Shown piece by piece: positions 43,522-52,427 of a stretch of DNA of 64,000 bases (within the stretch, counting starts at the first letter, position 1; each line of letters begins with the position of its first letter). The notes below the pieces were generated by a model that saw only the letters and a list, made by a program, of their open reading frames with translations, was not told where the DNA came from and made no database searches. The position numbers and the translations under genes are program-made. The stretch lies in NCBI GenBank assembly GCA_934373235.1, contig CAKROW010000007.1, forward strand, positions 1 through 64,000. The letters are read 5' to 3'. This stretch comes from an uncultured Blautia sp. GTDB lineage: Bacteria; Bacillota; Clostridia; Lachnospirales; Lachnospiraceae.

Positions 43522-44301
43522 TTACGAATTTCTTTCGTTTTTTTCCGTCTTATTATGATGGATCTGCCAGATGATGCACCTGATCGATACAGGAACTGTA
43601 ATAAGGCAGGCAATGGCTCCGGACAGCATAATTGCAATATCCTGAAAAAGGAACCTGGAATTCAGAATAATCTCCAGATTATATTGCTGGATCCGAACAT
43701 AGGAAAATAATAAAATAGAGCCTCCGAAATAAGCAAAAAGCAGTGTATTTACCGTTGTACCGATAATTTCTTTTCCGACCTGATAGCCGGAAGAAATAAG
43801 CTCTTTTTCTGTCAGTTCCTTTTTATGCGTCCAAACTTCATATACAGAGGATGTTACAGACAAAGCAGTATCGATAACTGCTCCCAGAGTGCTGAAGGCG
43901 CACACAAAGACTGCTACATGAAGCATATTGATACTGATATCCGTATTGTAATAATACATAAAATCATCTTCCGAAATCTGCAGCTCATTTAATCCGTAAC
44001 TTTCTGCTCTCCATGTGATAATGTAGATTGGAATGATCAGAAGCAGCATTACAAGCAATGTCGCCAGAAAAGCAGCCCGTGTCTTTGGATTATTTCCATT
44101 CTGATAAAACAGTGAATTATAACAAACAGCAGCTCCTGCCACTAATACCAGAAGAAGTGGCGGGAAACCGGCAGCCATCAGTATAATTGAAAAAAACAGA
44201 ATGATGATGTTACCGGCAAGTGCCATGATCGAAACAGCACCGCGTTCTCCACCGATTATGATCATCAGAAAAAGCAACACCAATGCAAGAAAAATATTCA
44301 T
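43522..44301 (-). CDS. YibE/F-family membrane protein (second of pair)
   Basis: A 259-residue integral membrane protein with about seven hydrophobic helices. YibE/F signatures include AVFVCAFSTLGAVIDTALSV, followed by SSGYQVGKEIIGTTVNTLLF. It begins with the ATG overlapping the stop of the first YibE/F gene (4 bp). The molecular function of the family is unknown. It lacks the extracytoplasmic domain of its partner, so the two may form a heteromer. Confidence 0.85.
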   Translation of the reverse strand: MNIFLALVLLFLMIIIGGERGAVSIMALAGNIIILFFSIILMAAGFPPLLLVLVAGAAVCYNSLFYQNGNNPKTRAAFLATLLVMLLLIIPIYIITWRAESYGLNELQISEDDFMYYYNTDISINMLHVAVFVCAFSTLGAVIDTALSVTSSVYEVWTHKKELTEKELISSGYQVGKEIIGTTVNTLLFAYFGGSILLFSYVRIQQYNLEIILNSRFLFQDIAIMLSGAIACLITVPVSIRCIIWQIHHNKTEKNERNS

Positions 44302-45407
44302 TTTTTGTCACTCCTTTTCAGTAATGGCAGCTTCATAATAACCGAGGCAATCAGAACAGATACCGGTATTGCCAGTACTATCCCTATGCTTTCTATTAAA
44401 AATCGACAAATGTCATATGGAATGTGATATCTCACGATCGTTATAAAGCTTACATCATTGTTCATCTTTAGTATAAACATGGGAATCATACCGCTTGCCA
44501 GAACAAACAGCAGCACATTTATCATTGTTCCCATAATATCATATCCTATTTCACGGCCGGAATGTATCAGCCTTTTCAGAGAAACTGATGGATTTTTCCG
44601 CACGATTTCTCCTACTGCTGCGCTGATCGTCACCGTCACATCCATAATTGCACCAAGACCTGTCAGCATAATATCTGCCCAGAATATATCCGCAGAATTG
44701 CCTGTACTTCCAAGGTATTCCAAATTGGAATAATCCAGATCTCCGTACATATAAATAGAAAATTCAAACAATGCCATGATCAGAAACAGAACACACAGTG
44801 TTGAAAGAACTGAAGAAAATGTTTTTCTGTGAATTCCATTTAAACAGATCAATGTCGTCAGTGAAAAAAGAACTGCGATGACATTACAGATATTTAAAAT
44901 ATTTTTCCCCTCTGTAAAAGCCTGAAATCCATACGCAAATATGGCTGTATTCAGTATCAGTGATACGATCGTGTAAAATCCCTGCTTTCCTGTAATGCAG
45001 ATCAGAAGAAAAAATAATCCTCCTGCCAGTAAGGCCAGATATCCATCCCTTTTTACAGAACGTATCGTTTTTCCGGGGCTTTCCTTTGAACCGCTTAAAA
45101 GAACGGTGTCGCCTTTATGATATTTCTTAGTCTGAATCTGAGAAGATGTATATTCATTAGAGACCGTTATTTTTTCCCCTTTATGCGAACCATTTAATAT
45201 CCGTGCCGTAATATTTTGAGTATAGTAATATTCTTTTGAGCCTCTGGTTCCTTCTCTGCTCAGAGTCTGTTTTTCTGTTACAGAACATATTTTTGCCAGC
45301 GGTGTATGATAAAATCGGGAATTACAGCAGGTAAACAGAACAAAAATAATATATATGCCGGCTAAAAGATATTTTTTGTAAAATACGCAGGATTTCATTA
45401 ACTTCAT
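44298..45407 (-). CDS. YibE/F-family membrane protein (first of pair)
   Basis: A 369-residue membrane protein. An N-terminal helix (about 14-30) is followed by an extracytoplasmic beta-rich segment (ITARILNGSHKGEKITVSNE, YHKGDTVLLSG) and then seven or so helices with YibE/F motifs: MLTGLGAIMDVTVTISAAVG and IHSGREIGYDIMGTMINVLL. It overlaps the shorter YibE/F gene downstream. The function is unknown. A domain like the beta-rich segment is common in the family. Confidence 0.88.
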   Translation of the reverse strand: MKLMKSCVFYKKYLLAGIYIIFVLFTCCNSRFYHTPLAKICSVTEKQTLSREGTRGSKEYYYTQNITARILNGSHKGEKITVSNEYTSSQIQTKKYHKGDTVLLSGSKESPGKTIRSVKRDGYLALLAGGLFFLLICITGKQGFYTIVSLILNTAIFAYGFQAFTEGKNILNICNVIAVLFSLTTLICLNGIHRKTFSSVLSTLCVLFLIMALFEFSIYMYGDLDYSNLEYLGSTGNSADIFWADIMLTGLGAIMDVTVTISAAVGEIVRKNPSVSLKRLIHSGREIGYDIMGTMINVLLFVLASGMIPMFILKMNNDVSFITIVRYHIPYDICRFLIESIGIVLAIPVSVLIASVIMKLPLLKRSDKK

Positions 45408-45509
45408 TCCCCCTGTAGAAATATTGCAATCGTAAATGCACTGACCGGTTGCTTTTTATCGAAGTAACATTGTACGCTTTTTGAAAGTATCGGTCAATAT
45501 AAGGTATAC

Positions 45510-45550
45510 AAAAAACAGCAGCAGAACCGTTTTCACAGTTCTGCTGCTGC
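45510..45550 (-). terminator. Terminator of the GlcNAc PTS operon
   Basis: On the minus strand CAGCAGCAGAAC pairs with GTTCTGCTGCTG around a 10-base loop, then TTTTTT, 43 bp downstream of the EIICB stop. Confidence 0.93.
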
Positions 45551-45592
45551 CCCCATAATTATTTTAACAAATACCTGACTCCAAAAAAGCCA

Positions 45593-47065
45593 TTATTTAC
45601 AAAGCTCAGAAAATGCATCCGCAACAAACTGAACCTTGGTTCCGATGATAACCTGTACAGAGGTTTTGCCTGGTTTGATAACACCGGCAACACCGGCAGA
45701 TTTGATCACCTTATCATTTACAGCAGTAATATCCTTAACCTCAAGTCTCAGTCTTGTGATGCAGTTATCAATGCTTGTGATGTTCCCTTTTCCGCCACAG
45801 CCTTCCAGGATCTTTGCGGCAATAGCAGTATAATCATCATTTGCAAGCTCGATCTTCTTCTCTGCCTCAAGATCGTCATCATCTTCTCTTCCCGGAGTCT
45901 TCAGATCAAATTTCTTGATGGCAAAAAGGAATACAACATAGAATACGATGAATGCTGCAATTCCAAGAGGAATGATGAGCCATGTCTTCTGTGCTGCCGG
46001 AAGTGAGGATGAGAAAAGTAAATCCATCGCACCGGCGGAGAAGCTGAAGCCTGCACGGAAGCCAAGAGCAACTGTGATCATGGTAAAGATACCGTAAAGT
46101 AATGCATAGATCACATAAAGGCCAGGAGCAAGGAACATAAATCCAAACTCGAACGGCTCAGTTACACCACAGATAAATGCACAGATCGCTGCGGAAGCAA
46201 CAAGACCGATGGCAACTTTTTTCTTTGCAGGTTTCGCACATTTAACCATTGCAAGTGCTGCACCAGGAATACCAAACATCATACATGGGAAGAATCCGGA
46301 CATGTACATTCCAAGGCTCCAGGATACATCTGCAGAGGTTTCACCTGCCCAGAAGTGCTGAAGATCACCAAGTCCGATGGTGTCAAACCAGAATACATTG
46401 TTCAGTGCGTGATGTAATCCGGTAGGGATCAGCAGACGGTTCAGGAATGCATAGATACCTGCACCAACAATATCCATACCTGCGACTGCTTTTCCTAATG
46501 CTACAAGTGCACCGAAAAGTAATGGCCATACAAACAGTAATACAGCAGATACGATAATGGAAACCACTCCTGCGATGATCGCTACGCAGCGCTTGCCGCT
46601 GAAGAATGACAGCCAGTCAGGAAGCTTGGTGCCCTTGAATTTGTTATAGCATGTAGATCCGATGATACCGGCAAGGATTCCGATAAAAGGATTTACAATT
46701 TTATCAAATGCAAGAGTTTTCGTTGCACTGTCAGCGATTGATGGCATGATGGTTGTGACAAATCCTGTAGAAAGAAGTGTTGTGAGCATCAGCCAGGATG
46801 CAAGTGCAGCGATTCCACCGGTTCCGTCATTCTTTTCTGACATACCGACACCAACACCGATAGCAAAAAGGATTGCCATGTTGTCGATCAGAGCTCCGCC
46901 TGCCTTAACCAGAAACAGACCGATCAGATTGGCTGCGCCGTGAATGTCTCCACCCTGCATGGTTGCCGGACACAACCAGTATCCGATACCCATGAGGATA
47001 CCACAGATCGGCAGTACTGCCACCGGAAGCATTAACGCTTTTCCCAGTTTTTGAAGAAATTTCAT
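45593..47065 (-). CDS. nagE: PTS N-acetylglucosamine-type EIICB permease
   Basis: A 490-residue phosphotransferase permease. The EIIC domain (about 1-380) spans the membrane, with FLNRLLIPTGLHHALNNVFW, CGVTEPFEFGFMFLAPGLY and AGFSFSAGAMDLLFSSSLP, closer to NagE (GlcNAc) than to PtsG (glucose). The EIIB domain holds the phosphocysteine in SIDNCITRLRLEV. The EIIA domain is a separate protein encoded 113 bp upstream. The start MKFLQKLGKALMLPV at 47065 follows GGGAGGGG. A 14-base hairpin with a GTGA tetraloop sits in its 5' leader (47099-47112). Confidence 0.9.
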   Translation of the reverse strand: MKFLQKLGKALMLPVAVLPICGILMGIGYWLCPATMQGGDIHGAANLIGLFLVKAGGALIDNMAILFAIGVGVGMSEKNDGTGGIAALASWLMLTTLLSTGFVTTIMPSIADSATKTLAFDKIVNPFIGILAGIIGSTCYNKFKGTKLPDWLSFFSGKRCVAIIAGVVSIIVSAVLLFVWPLLFGALVALGKAVAGMDIVGAGIYAFLNRLLIPTGLHHALNNVFWFDTIGLGDLQHFWAGETSADVSWSLGMYMSGFFPCMMFGIPGAALAMVKCAKPAKKKVAIGLVASAAICAFICGVTEPFEFGFMFLAPGLYVIYALLYGIFTMITVALGFRAGFSFSAGAMDLLFSSSLPAAQKTWLIIPLGIAAFIVFYVVFLFAIKKFDLKTPGREDDDDLEAEKKIELANDDYTAIAAKILEGCGGKGNITSIDNCITRLRLEVKDITAVNDKVIKSAGVAGVIKPGKTSVQVIIGTKVQFVADAFSELCK

Positions 47066-47178
47066 ATATTTCCCCTCCCTTAAAATAAATATATTTGACC
47101 GGATCACTCCGGTTATAACACCCCGAAAACTGCTACTATCTCCGAGCTGTTATGAGCCTGTAAGCTGCATGCAAATGA

Positions 47179-47658
47179 TCATGAAAGCCTGAGGACTGCT
47201 TCATCTGTCGAAACATCCCCCTCCTTCTGGAGGCTTATCTTTCCGTAATCATCTGTGTTGCAGATCAGAACCGGGATAATTGTGTTTAAACCGGCTTTTT
47301 CAATTTTATCCAGGTCAGCTTCTATCAGAAGATCTCCCTTTTTAACCTTGTCACCTGCTGCAACATGCGCTTTAAAGGGTTCGCCCTTAAGTGTGACTGT
47401 ATCCAGTCCGATATGTATCAGTATTTCTGCTCCCTGAGTACTTGTCAGCGTAACAGCATGAAGAGTATCAAATACCATTGCCACCTCACCGTCTGCCGGA
47501 GCACATATCCTGCCGTCTGCCGGGATCACGGCAAAACCGTCACCCAGTACCTTATCCGCAAAGACCGGGTCCGGAACCTCCGCAAGAGGAACCACTCTTC
47601 CTTTACAGGGTGCATAAATTACATTTCCTTTATCTTTTCCTTTGAAGAATTTCAACAT
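47179..47658 (-). CDS. PTS glucose-family EIIA protein (Crr-like)
   Basis: A 159-residue soluble EIIA of the Glc family. It receives phosphate from HPr and passes it to the EIIB domain of the next gene. The active His82 is in EILIHIGLDTVTL; His67 in FDTLHAVTLTS is the second family-conserved histidine. The sequence is complete. Upstream (47659-48105) no clear GlcT-type antiterminator target was seen. Confidence 0.94.
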   Translation of the reverse strand: MLKFFKGKDKGNVIYAPCKGRVVPLAEVPDPVFADKVLGDGFAVIPADGRICAPADGEVAMVFDTLHAVTLTSTQGAEILIHIGLDTVTLKGEPFKAHVAAGDKVKKGDLLIEADLDKIEKAGLNTIIPVLICNTDDYGKISLQKEGDVSTDEAVLRLS

Positions 47659-48105
47659 AATATCTCTCTCCCGTCATTTCCCCGCTGCTCCCTGTATTGA
47701 TATCCCTGATGTCCATTTGTAAATATGTCTATATATTTTTTATCAGCAGCAGATTTATATTATAAATTTCGCACAATTTTTTTCATTTGCTTTTTTAGCA
47801 TGTGTATATATTAACCATTATTTTTGGTTTTGTCTACATTTTTATTGTTATTTTTCAAAAAATTTAGCTTTCACGCATTAATGTGGCATCTCGTTCAAGA
47901 ATATTCTGTCTATTTAAGCCGTTTTTCAAGCCTCTTATTGGTAATATTATTATAATATCTGGTAATAATCTGATAATTATCAAAGCAAACATGTGATATA
48001 ATAGAATACAACAGACACTGCTGTCACCGCTGTTTTTTCCAGTCAGGAGCAGACATAAAGATTTTTTACAGACGAATACAGGAGGAAAATCAAAATAACC
48101 AAACT
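47659..48105. other. AT-rich divergent intergenic region
   Basis: 447 bp without a supported gene, between divergent PTS and ogt genes. A -10-like TATAAT with extended TG lies at 47997-48002 for ogt, but its -35 is poor. Several short AT-rich dyads occur (around 47940-47980). Nothing else was recognised. Confidence 0.5.
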
Positions 48106-48654
48106 ATGATATATACATGTACATATTTATCACCGCTGGGAAATATTTTGCTTGCTGCTGATGAAACCGGCCTTACCGGTCTGTGGTTTGAAAATCAGAA
48201 ATATTTTGCCCGTACACTTCCGGATGTGAGGATTTCAAAGGAAACGGAAATTCTTACAGAGACAAAAAAATGGCTGGATATATATTTCTCCGGCCAGGAA
48301 CCCACATTTACACCGCCGCTTCATCCAGTGGGTTCAACATTCAGACAGGAGGTGTGGCAGATTTTATTACAGATTCCCTATGGTCAGACAATCACATATG
48401 GAGAAATTGCCGGCAGGATAGCCGAAGCGAGAAATGTATCTCACATGTCTGCCCAGGCAGTTGGCGGTGCAGTTGGACATAATGAAATTTCTATTATTAT
48501 TCCATGTCACCGCGTAGTGGGCACAAATGGAAGCCTGACCGGATATGCCGGAGGAATTGATAAAAAGATTTCACTGCTTGAACTGGAACATGCGGATATG
48601 AGCCGCTTATTTCCGGTTTATGATCCAGAACCGGAAAAGCTCTCTACTATATAA
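48106..48654 (+). CDS. ogt: Methylated-DNA-protein cysteine methyltransferase
   Basis: A 182-residue DNA repair protein that moves the alkyl group from O6-alkylguanine to itself. The active Cys134 is in IIPCHRVVG, followed by LTGYAGGIDKKISLLELE; the helix-turn-helix segment PYGQTITYGEIAGRI is present. It is a stand-alone enzyme with no Ada regulatory domain. Its 3' end overlaps the convergent cysteine hydrolase gene by 8 bp. Confidence 0.96.
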   Translation: MIYTCTYLSPLGNILLAADETGLTGLWFENQKYFARTLPDVRISKETEILTETKKWLDIYFSGQEPTFTPPLHPVGSTFRQEVWQILLQIPYGQTITYGEIAGRIAEARNVSHMSAQAVGGAVGHNEISIIIPCHRVVGTNGSLTGYAGGIDKKISLLELEHADMSRLFPVYDPEPEKLSTI

Positions 48655-49165
48655 TCTTAATCTGGCACATTTCCATAGCTTTTAACGCATTCTCGTGGCT
48701 TTCCGGTGTTACACCTGCACAGCATGAAGCATCTACGTAAATCGGAACTTCCGGAAGTGAGGCCTTGATCAGAAGTGCATTGGAGATCACACAGATATCT
48801 GTACAAAGCCCCACCAGGGTAATACTTTCAATCTCTTCATCTTCGTTGATCGCAACCAGCTCTCCAGCCAGCTCCGTGGAACCGAATGTATCTTTGTCAA
48901 CAGGCTCTGTCTTTCTGAGAGCATCCAGTTCCTTACGGATCTGCCAGCCTTCTGTATCGCGGATGCAATGCACAACAGGAAGATTCTTTCCCTCCTGTGT
49001 TTCCAGATACCAGTTCTCATGGGTATCCCTTGTAAAAAATACCTCTCCATCAAAATTTCTGATCTTCTCTTCCACCTTCGGAACAATGGCAACAGCTTCT
49101 TTTGTGCCCAATGCACCATCAATAAAATCATTCTGCATATCTACTACAATAAGGATATTTTTCAT
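48647..49165 (-). CDS. Isochorismatase-family cysteine hydrolase
   Basis: A 172-residue cytoplasmic hydrolase. The catalytic triad is visible: Asp9 (VVDMQNDF), Lys91 (VDKDTFGST) and Cys125 (CTDICVISNA). Family members include nicotinamidase and other amidases, and nicotinamidase is a reasonable guess given the compact size and triad spacing, but the substrate is not proven. Confidence 0.92.
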   Translation of the reverse strand: MKNILIVVDMQNDFIDGALGTKEAVAIVPKVEEKIRNFDGEVFFTRDTHENWYLETQEGKNLPVVHCIRDTEGWQIRKELDALRKTEPVDKDTFGSTELAGELVAINEDEEIESITLVGLCTDICVISNALLIKASLPEVPIYVDASCCAGVTPESHENALKAMEMCQIKII

Positions 49166-49216
49166 TTTTGATCACCATCTTTCATAATCCTGGTTTATAA
49201 GTTTCGTTCCTCAGCC

Positions 49217-50278
49217 TTAATAATAACACATCCCACTGCACCCAGCCGGGAAAATTGCGTGTTTCATTTTTTTCTGAAACTCTTTTTCTGAATGGGAAGA
49301 TTCCAGTATTGTAAGTGCCTGCCGGAGGTTGCGGATGTCTTTTTCCATATAATCTGCGTAGTTGCCACGGCCAACAAGCTTCAGGTGCGTGATCCCGGCA
49401 GACTGAAGCTGATAAAGAGCACATAACCCACAGCCGCTGGCACCGCAGAGATACCCGTCCTCGTCACAGGGAACTTCTGTATCATCAGAAATTTCTCTTT
49501 CATGTGGAACTCCCAAGCTCTCTCCGGTCAATCCATCATCTTTCTCAGCCCTCTCCGGCAGTTTTTCTCCGGTCATTTCAGCGTATCCGCTTTTCCCTCC
49601 GCATCTCTCGGCTTTCTCCCTGTCTTTCACAGCTCCCGGCCAGTACGGCACCCGGCACAGATACCCCATCTCATCACAGTGAAGTGAATTACAGAAAGCC
49701 CCGGTAAACTGACACATTTCATTGAGGATAAAGGCTTCAAACTCCGTCCTGTCCCGCCCTGCCAGCTTTTCCCCGGTGATCACAGCTCTCATATCTTCAA
49801 AAGTATTTTTCCTGTGAAAAATGATCCTCTTCAGATCAAACCTCTGAAACAGTTCCACCATCCCACAGTTCACCTCTCCGGTCTCCCCACTTAAATGGAT
49901 CTCACAGTTTATCCCTTTCTGCCGCAGATACAGGATCAGCGCCGGATCTGCAATAATATAACTCTCAAATCCAAGAGCCATACATTCCCGGACGATTTTC
50001 CCGATCTCCGGATACTGCTCCGGAATATAATAAAGAGAATTAAAGGTAAGATGCACAGGCTTCTTATACTTTTTTACCATGGCAGCAAGCATCTCCAGTT
50101 CACTGAAAGCTCCAAGCTGGACATTATAACACACCACCTCACGTCTGTTCAGCGGCATCACTGTACCATACTTTTTTGTCCAGGAATACGGAACATATCC
50201 GCAGAAAAATTCATCTGCCCCGGCTCTGACAAAACGCACATATTCATCTATGGAACCAAGACCGGCTGTTATTTTCAT
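49217..50278 (-). CDS. U32 peptidase-family protein with cysteine-rich insertion
   Basis: A 353-residue protein of the collagenase-like U32 family (relatives: YhbU/UbiU, TrhP/RlhA), now seen as Fe-S proteins acting on tRNA, rRNA or quinone precursors rather than as proteases. The TIM-barrel start is MKITAGLGSIDEYVRFVRAG. The cysteine core is unusual: CQFTGAFCNSLHCDEMGYLC (189-208) is partly repeated as CDEDGYLCGASGCGLC (271-286), separated by a charged, poorly conserved 60-residue insertion. It is encoded 14 bp after the related-looking gene 50292-51659. Such pairs (UbiU/UbiV) work as heterodimers, so partnership is likely. Confidence 0.85.
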   Translation of the reverse strand: MKITAGLGSIDEYVRFVRAGADEFFCGYVPYSWTKKYGTVMPLNRREVVCYNVQLGAFSELEMLAAMVKKYKKPVHLTFNSLYYIPEQYPEIGKIVRECMALGFESYIIADPALILYLRQKGINCEIHLSGETGEVNCGMVELFQRFDLKRIIFHRKNTFEDMRAVITGEKLAGRDRTEFEAFILNEMCQFTGAFCNSLHCDEMGYLCRVPYWPGAVKDREKAERCGGKSGYAEMTGEKLPERAEKDDGLTGESLGVPHEREISDDTEVPCDEDGYLCGASGCGLCALYQLQSAGITHLKLVGRGNYADYMEKDIRNLRQALTILESSHSEKEFQKKMKHAIFPAGCSGMCYY

Positions 50279-50291
50279 CCTCTTTTTCCTC

Positions 50292-51659
50292 TCAAAGCAT
50301 ATTTACCACGATTCTGTCAACATCCTCACTGATACGTGTTTCCGGATTTTTCAGGATTGTTTCATCCAGGGCAAACAGAGAATTATATCTTCCCACCATG
50401 TTCAGATGTCCCGGATAGAGCAAAGCTTTATCTGTACAATAGCCGGGACACTCCTTAATATACCCCTGTTTTCCCCGTTGCCCGTTAACCAGCACAGCAT
50501 AAAGCGGACAGTACTGGGAAGTATTTGTCTGATAAAAAGGAATATGCAGGCTGTTTTTTCCCGGTGGAAATTTCAGTACACAGCCACAAGACTCCCACTC
50601 ATAGCGGCTGATCCCCAGCTCCTGTTCCAGAAACTCCCTGTAAAAATCACTATTCAGGTTATTTTCCTGAAAAAATACACTGTCCCCTATTTTCCACTTC
50701 ATTCTTGGATCCTTTTTGCGCTTGTTAAGAAGGATTCCCAGATCCGAAATAAGCCTGGGGCATTTCTCTTTTATTATTGATGCCACGGCCCAGTCGTTGA
50801 CTGTGATTTCCACACCGGCACTGTGATCCCGGCACCACTTATCCACTTTTCCCAGCAGTTTTTCTACATTTGCAAGGAGATCCTGACGCACATATGAAAA
50901 AGCCAGCGTGATTTCCACATGTTCCTCCCATGCCTTTTCCATCAGGGAAAATAGCTGTTCCTCTTCCGGAAAAAGCAGGTGACAGAACTGATTTCCGATA
51001 TAGAGCCTGTCCGGAACCTTTCCCTTAAGCTCCGGAAAAGGCAGACCGTTTTTCTGTTCATATAACCTGACAAAATCCTGAATCGGGTTTGCCAGATACA
51101 CCCTGTACAGCTCCTGCCGGTCCAATGTAAGCGCATACTCCGGATTTATGTCCTTAAAAATATTGCCACAATCTCTTCCGGATTTTTTCATGGCAGGAGC
51201 TTTGCCTGTCTGTCCAGTCCCAAACCAGCTTCTTTTCTGCGCCTCCAGACTAGAAAAATGTTCCTCATCCTTTTCAGCCGGATAACCGGTCAGTGTCTCT
51301 GCCAGCTTTCCGTCATCCTCTTCCAGCTTCAGTCGGATATACCTGCTGTACTCCCCTATCAGCCGCTGCAGGGCTTCTCCATAGTCTTTCTGGGAAGTGC
51401 TGATCTCATATTCTGTAAAAAACTCATCCGGCAGAGAACCTTCATCCTCTCTGCCGGAAGTTATCTCTGCTTCAAAGTCCCGAAGCTCTATTTCCCTGTA
51501 GCCTGCCTTTTCCATATGGTAGAAACACACTTTCACGGAATTTATCTCCGGTATTTCCCTGTGCATCCGCACAAGAAAACCAGCTTCCGTAAACTCTGTG
51601 ATCCTGGTTTCCTTACCGTTGACAAAACACGCCACAAGTCCAAAAGGAAACATCATCAT
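50292..51659 (-). CDS. Uncharacterised U32-related partner protein
   Basis: A 455-residue protein. An N-terminal beta-rich part (1-110; FTEAGFLVRMHREIP) and a variable linker precede a U32-like barrel half (RLYIGNQFCHLLFPEEEQLF, GVEITVNDWAVASIIKEKCP) comparable to the NDxG/NDW segment of UbiV-type proteins. Late cysteines (YEWESCGCVLK, TSQYCPLYAV, IKECPGYCTD) could bind an Fe-S cluster. It overlaps the hydrolase gene by 4 bp and precedes the U32 gene by 14 bp. I do not recognise a named family with confidence; the U32 link rests on this segment and on context. Confidence 0.6.
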   Translation of the reverse strand: MMMFPFGLVACFVNGKETRITEFTEAGFLVRMHREIPEINSVKVCFYHMEKAGYREIELRDFEAEITSGREDEGSLPDEFFTEYEISTSQKDYGEALQRLIGEYSRYIRLKLEEDDGKLAETLTGYPAEKDEEHFSSLEAQKRSWFGTGQTGKAPAMKKSGRDCGNIFKDINPEYALTLDRQELYRVYLANPIQDFVRLYEQKNGLPFPELKGKVPDRLYIGNQFCHLLFPEEEQLFSLMEKAWEEHVEITLAFSYVRQDLLANVEKLLGKVDKWCRDHSAGVEITVNDWAVASIIKEKCPRLISDLGILLNKRKKDPRMKWKIGDSVFFQENNLNSDFYREFLEQELGISRYEWESCGCVLKFPPGKNSLHIPFYQTNTSQYCPLYAVLVNGQRGKQGYIKECPGYCTDKALLYPGHLNMVGRYNSLFALDETILKNPETRISEDVDRIVVNML

Positions 51660-52408
51660 TGATTTTTCAGAAATTCTGCAACTGCATCAAGCACCATATC
51701 CAGATGTCTGTCATAAACATGATCATCATCCGGGATCGTCACCAGCCTTGCATTTTCATAATCCTTCTGAAGCTTCACCGCGCAGTCATAGGGAACCAGC
51801 TCATCAGTATCTGCATGAACGATAAGTACCGGCTTATGAAAATTTCGTACCGCGTCTTCAAAAGGCAGGATTCCGGCAACTTTCATATAGTTTGTGGAAA
51901 GAGGAAACTCATCAAAGAGAAGGAACTCATCTCCCGGATTTTGCGGATCATAGGTTGTGGACGGAAATTTTCCGGTAGCTGCTACTTCCTTCAGCATCAT
52001 AGCCGGTGACAATGGCATGATCGCTTTGAGGCAGTCCTCCTTCAGGGCTGCTGCAAGGACTGTAGATGCACCGCCCTGTGAATGTCCTGTGAGATAAATA
52101 TCTGACACAAAATCCAGCCCTTTCACATAATCGATCACACGCATGATCTCCAGTATCCAGTGCATTACTGTGTGATCCCTGAATTTTCCCTCACTTTTTC
52201 CATGGCCGTACATATCCATACGGAGAGTTGCAAATCCAATATCATTACAGGTTTTTGCCAGAGCACGGATATGGCGTTCTTCCATGTGTCCGGTAAGTCC
52301 GTGAATGATGATCACCATTGGATATTTTTCCTTTTCTTCCCCTGGAAAATCCATTTTGGCATGCAGATTGATTCCGTCACAGTTTATGTAAAATTCTTTA
52401 TTCTCCAT
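51656..52408 (-). CDS. Alpha/beta hydrolase (serine esterase/acyl hydrolase family)
   Basis: A 250-residue cytoplasmic alpha/beta hydrolase. It has the oxyanion region VIIHGLTGHMEERHI, the nucleophile elbow TGHSQGGAST, a likely catalytic Asp in VLIVHADTDELVPYDC, and His in PDDDHVYDRHLDMV. The start at 52408 (MENKEFYINCDG) follows GGAGG. Feruloyl esterase-like or acyl esterase activities are typical for this group; none can be specified. Confidence 0.9.
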   Translation of the reverse strand: MENKEFYINCDGINLHAKMDFPGEEKEKYPMVIIIHGLTGHMEERHIRALAKTCNDIGFATLRMDMYGHGKSEGKFRDHTVMHWILEIMRVIDYVKGLDFVSDIYLTGHSQGGASTVLAAALKEDCLKAIMPLSPAMMLKEVAATGKFPSTTYDPQNPGDEFLLFDEFPLSTNYMKVAGILPFEDAVRNFHKPVLIVHADTDELVPYDCAVKLQKDYENARLVTIPDDDHVYDRHLDMVLDAVAEFLKNQ

Positions 52409-52427
52409 ATAAAAACCTCCCTTTTTC

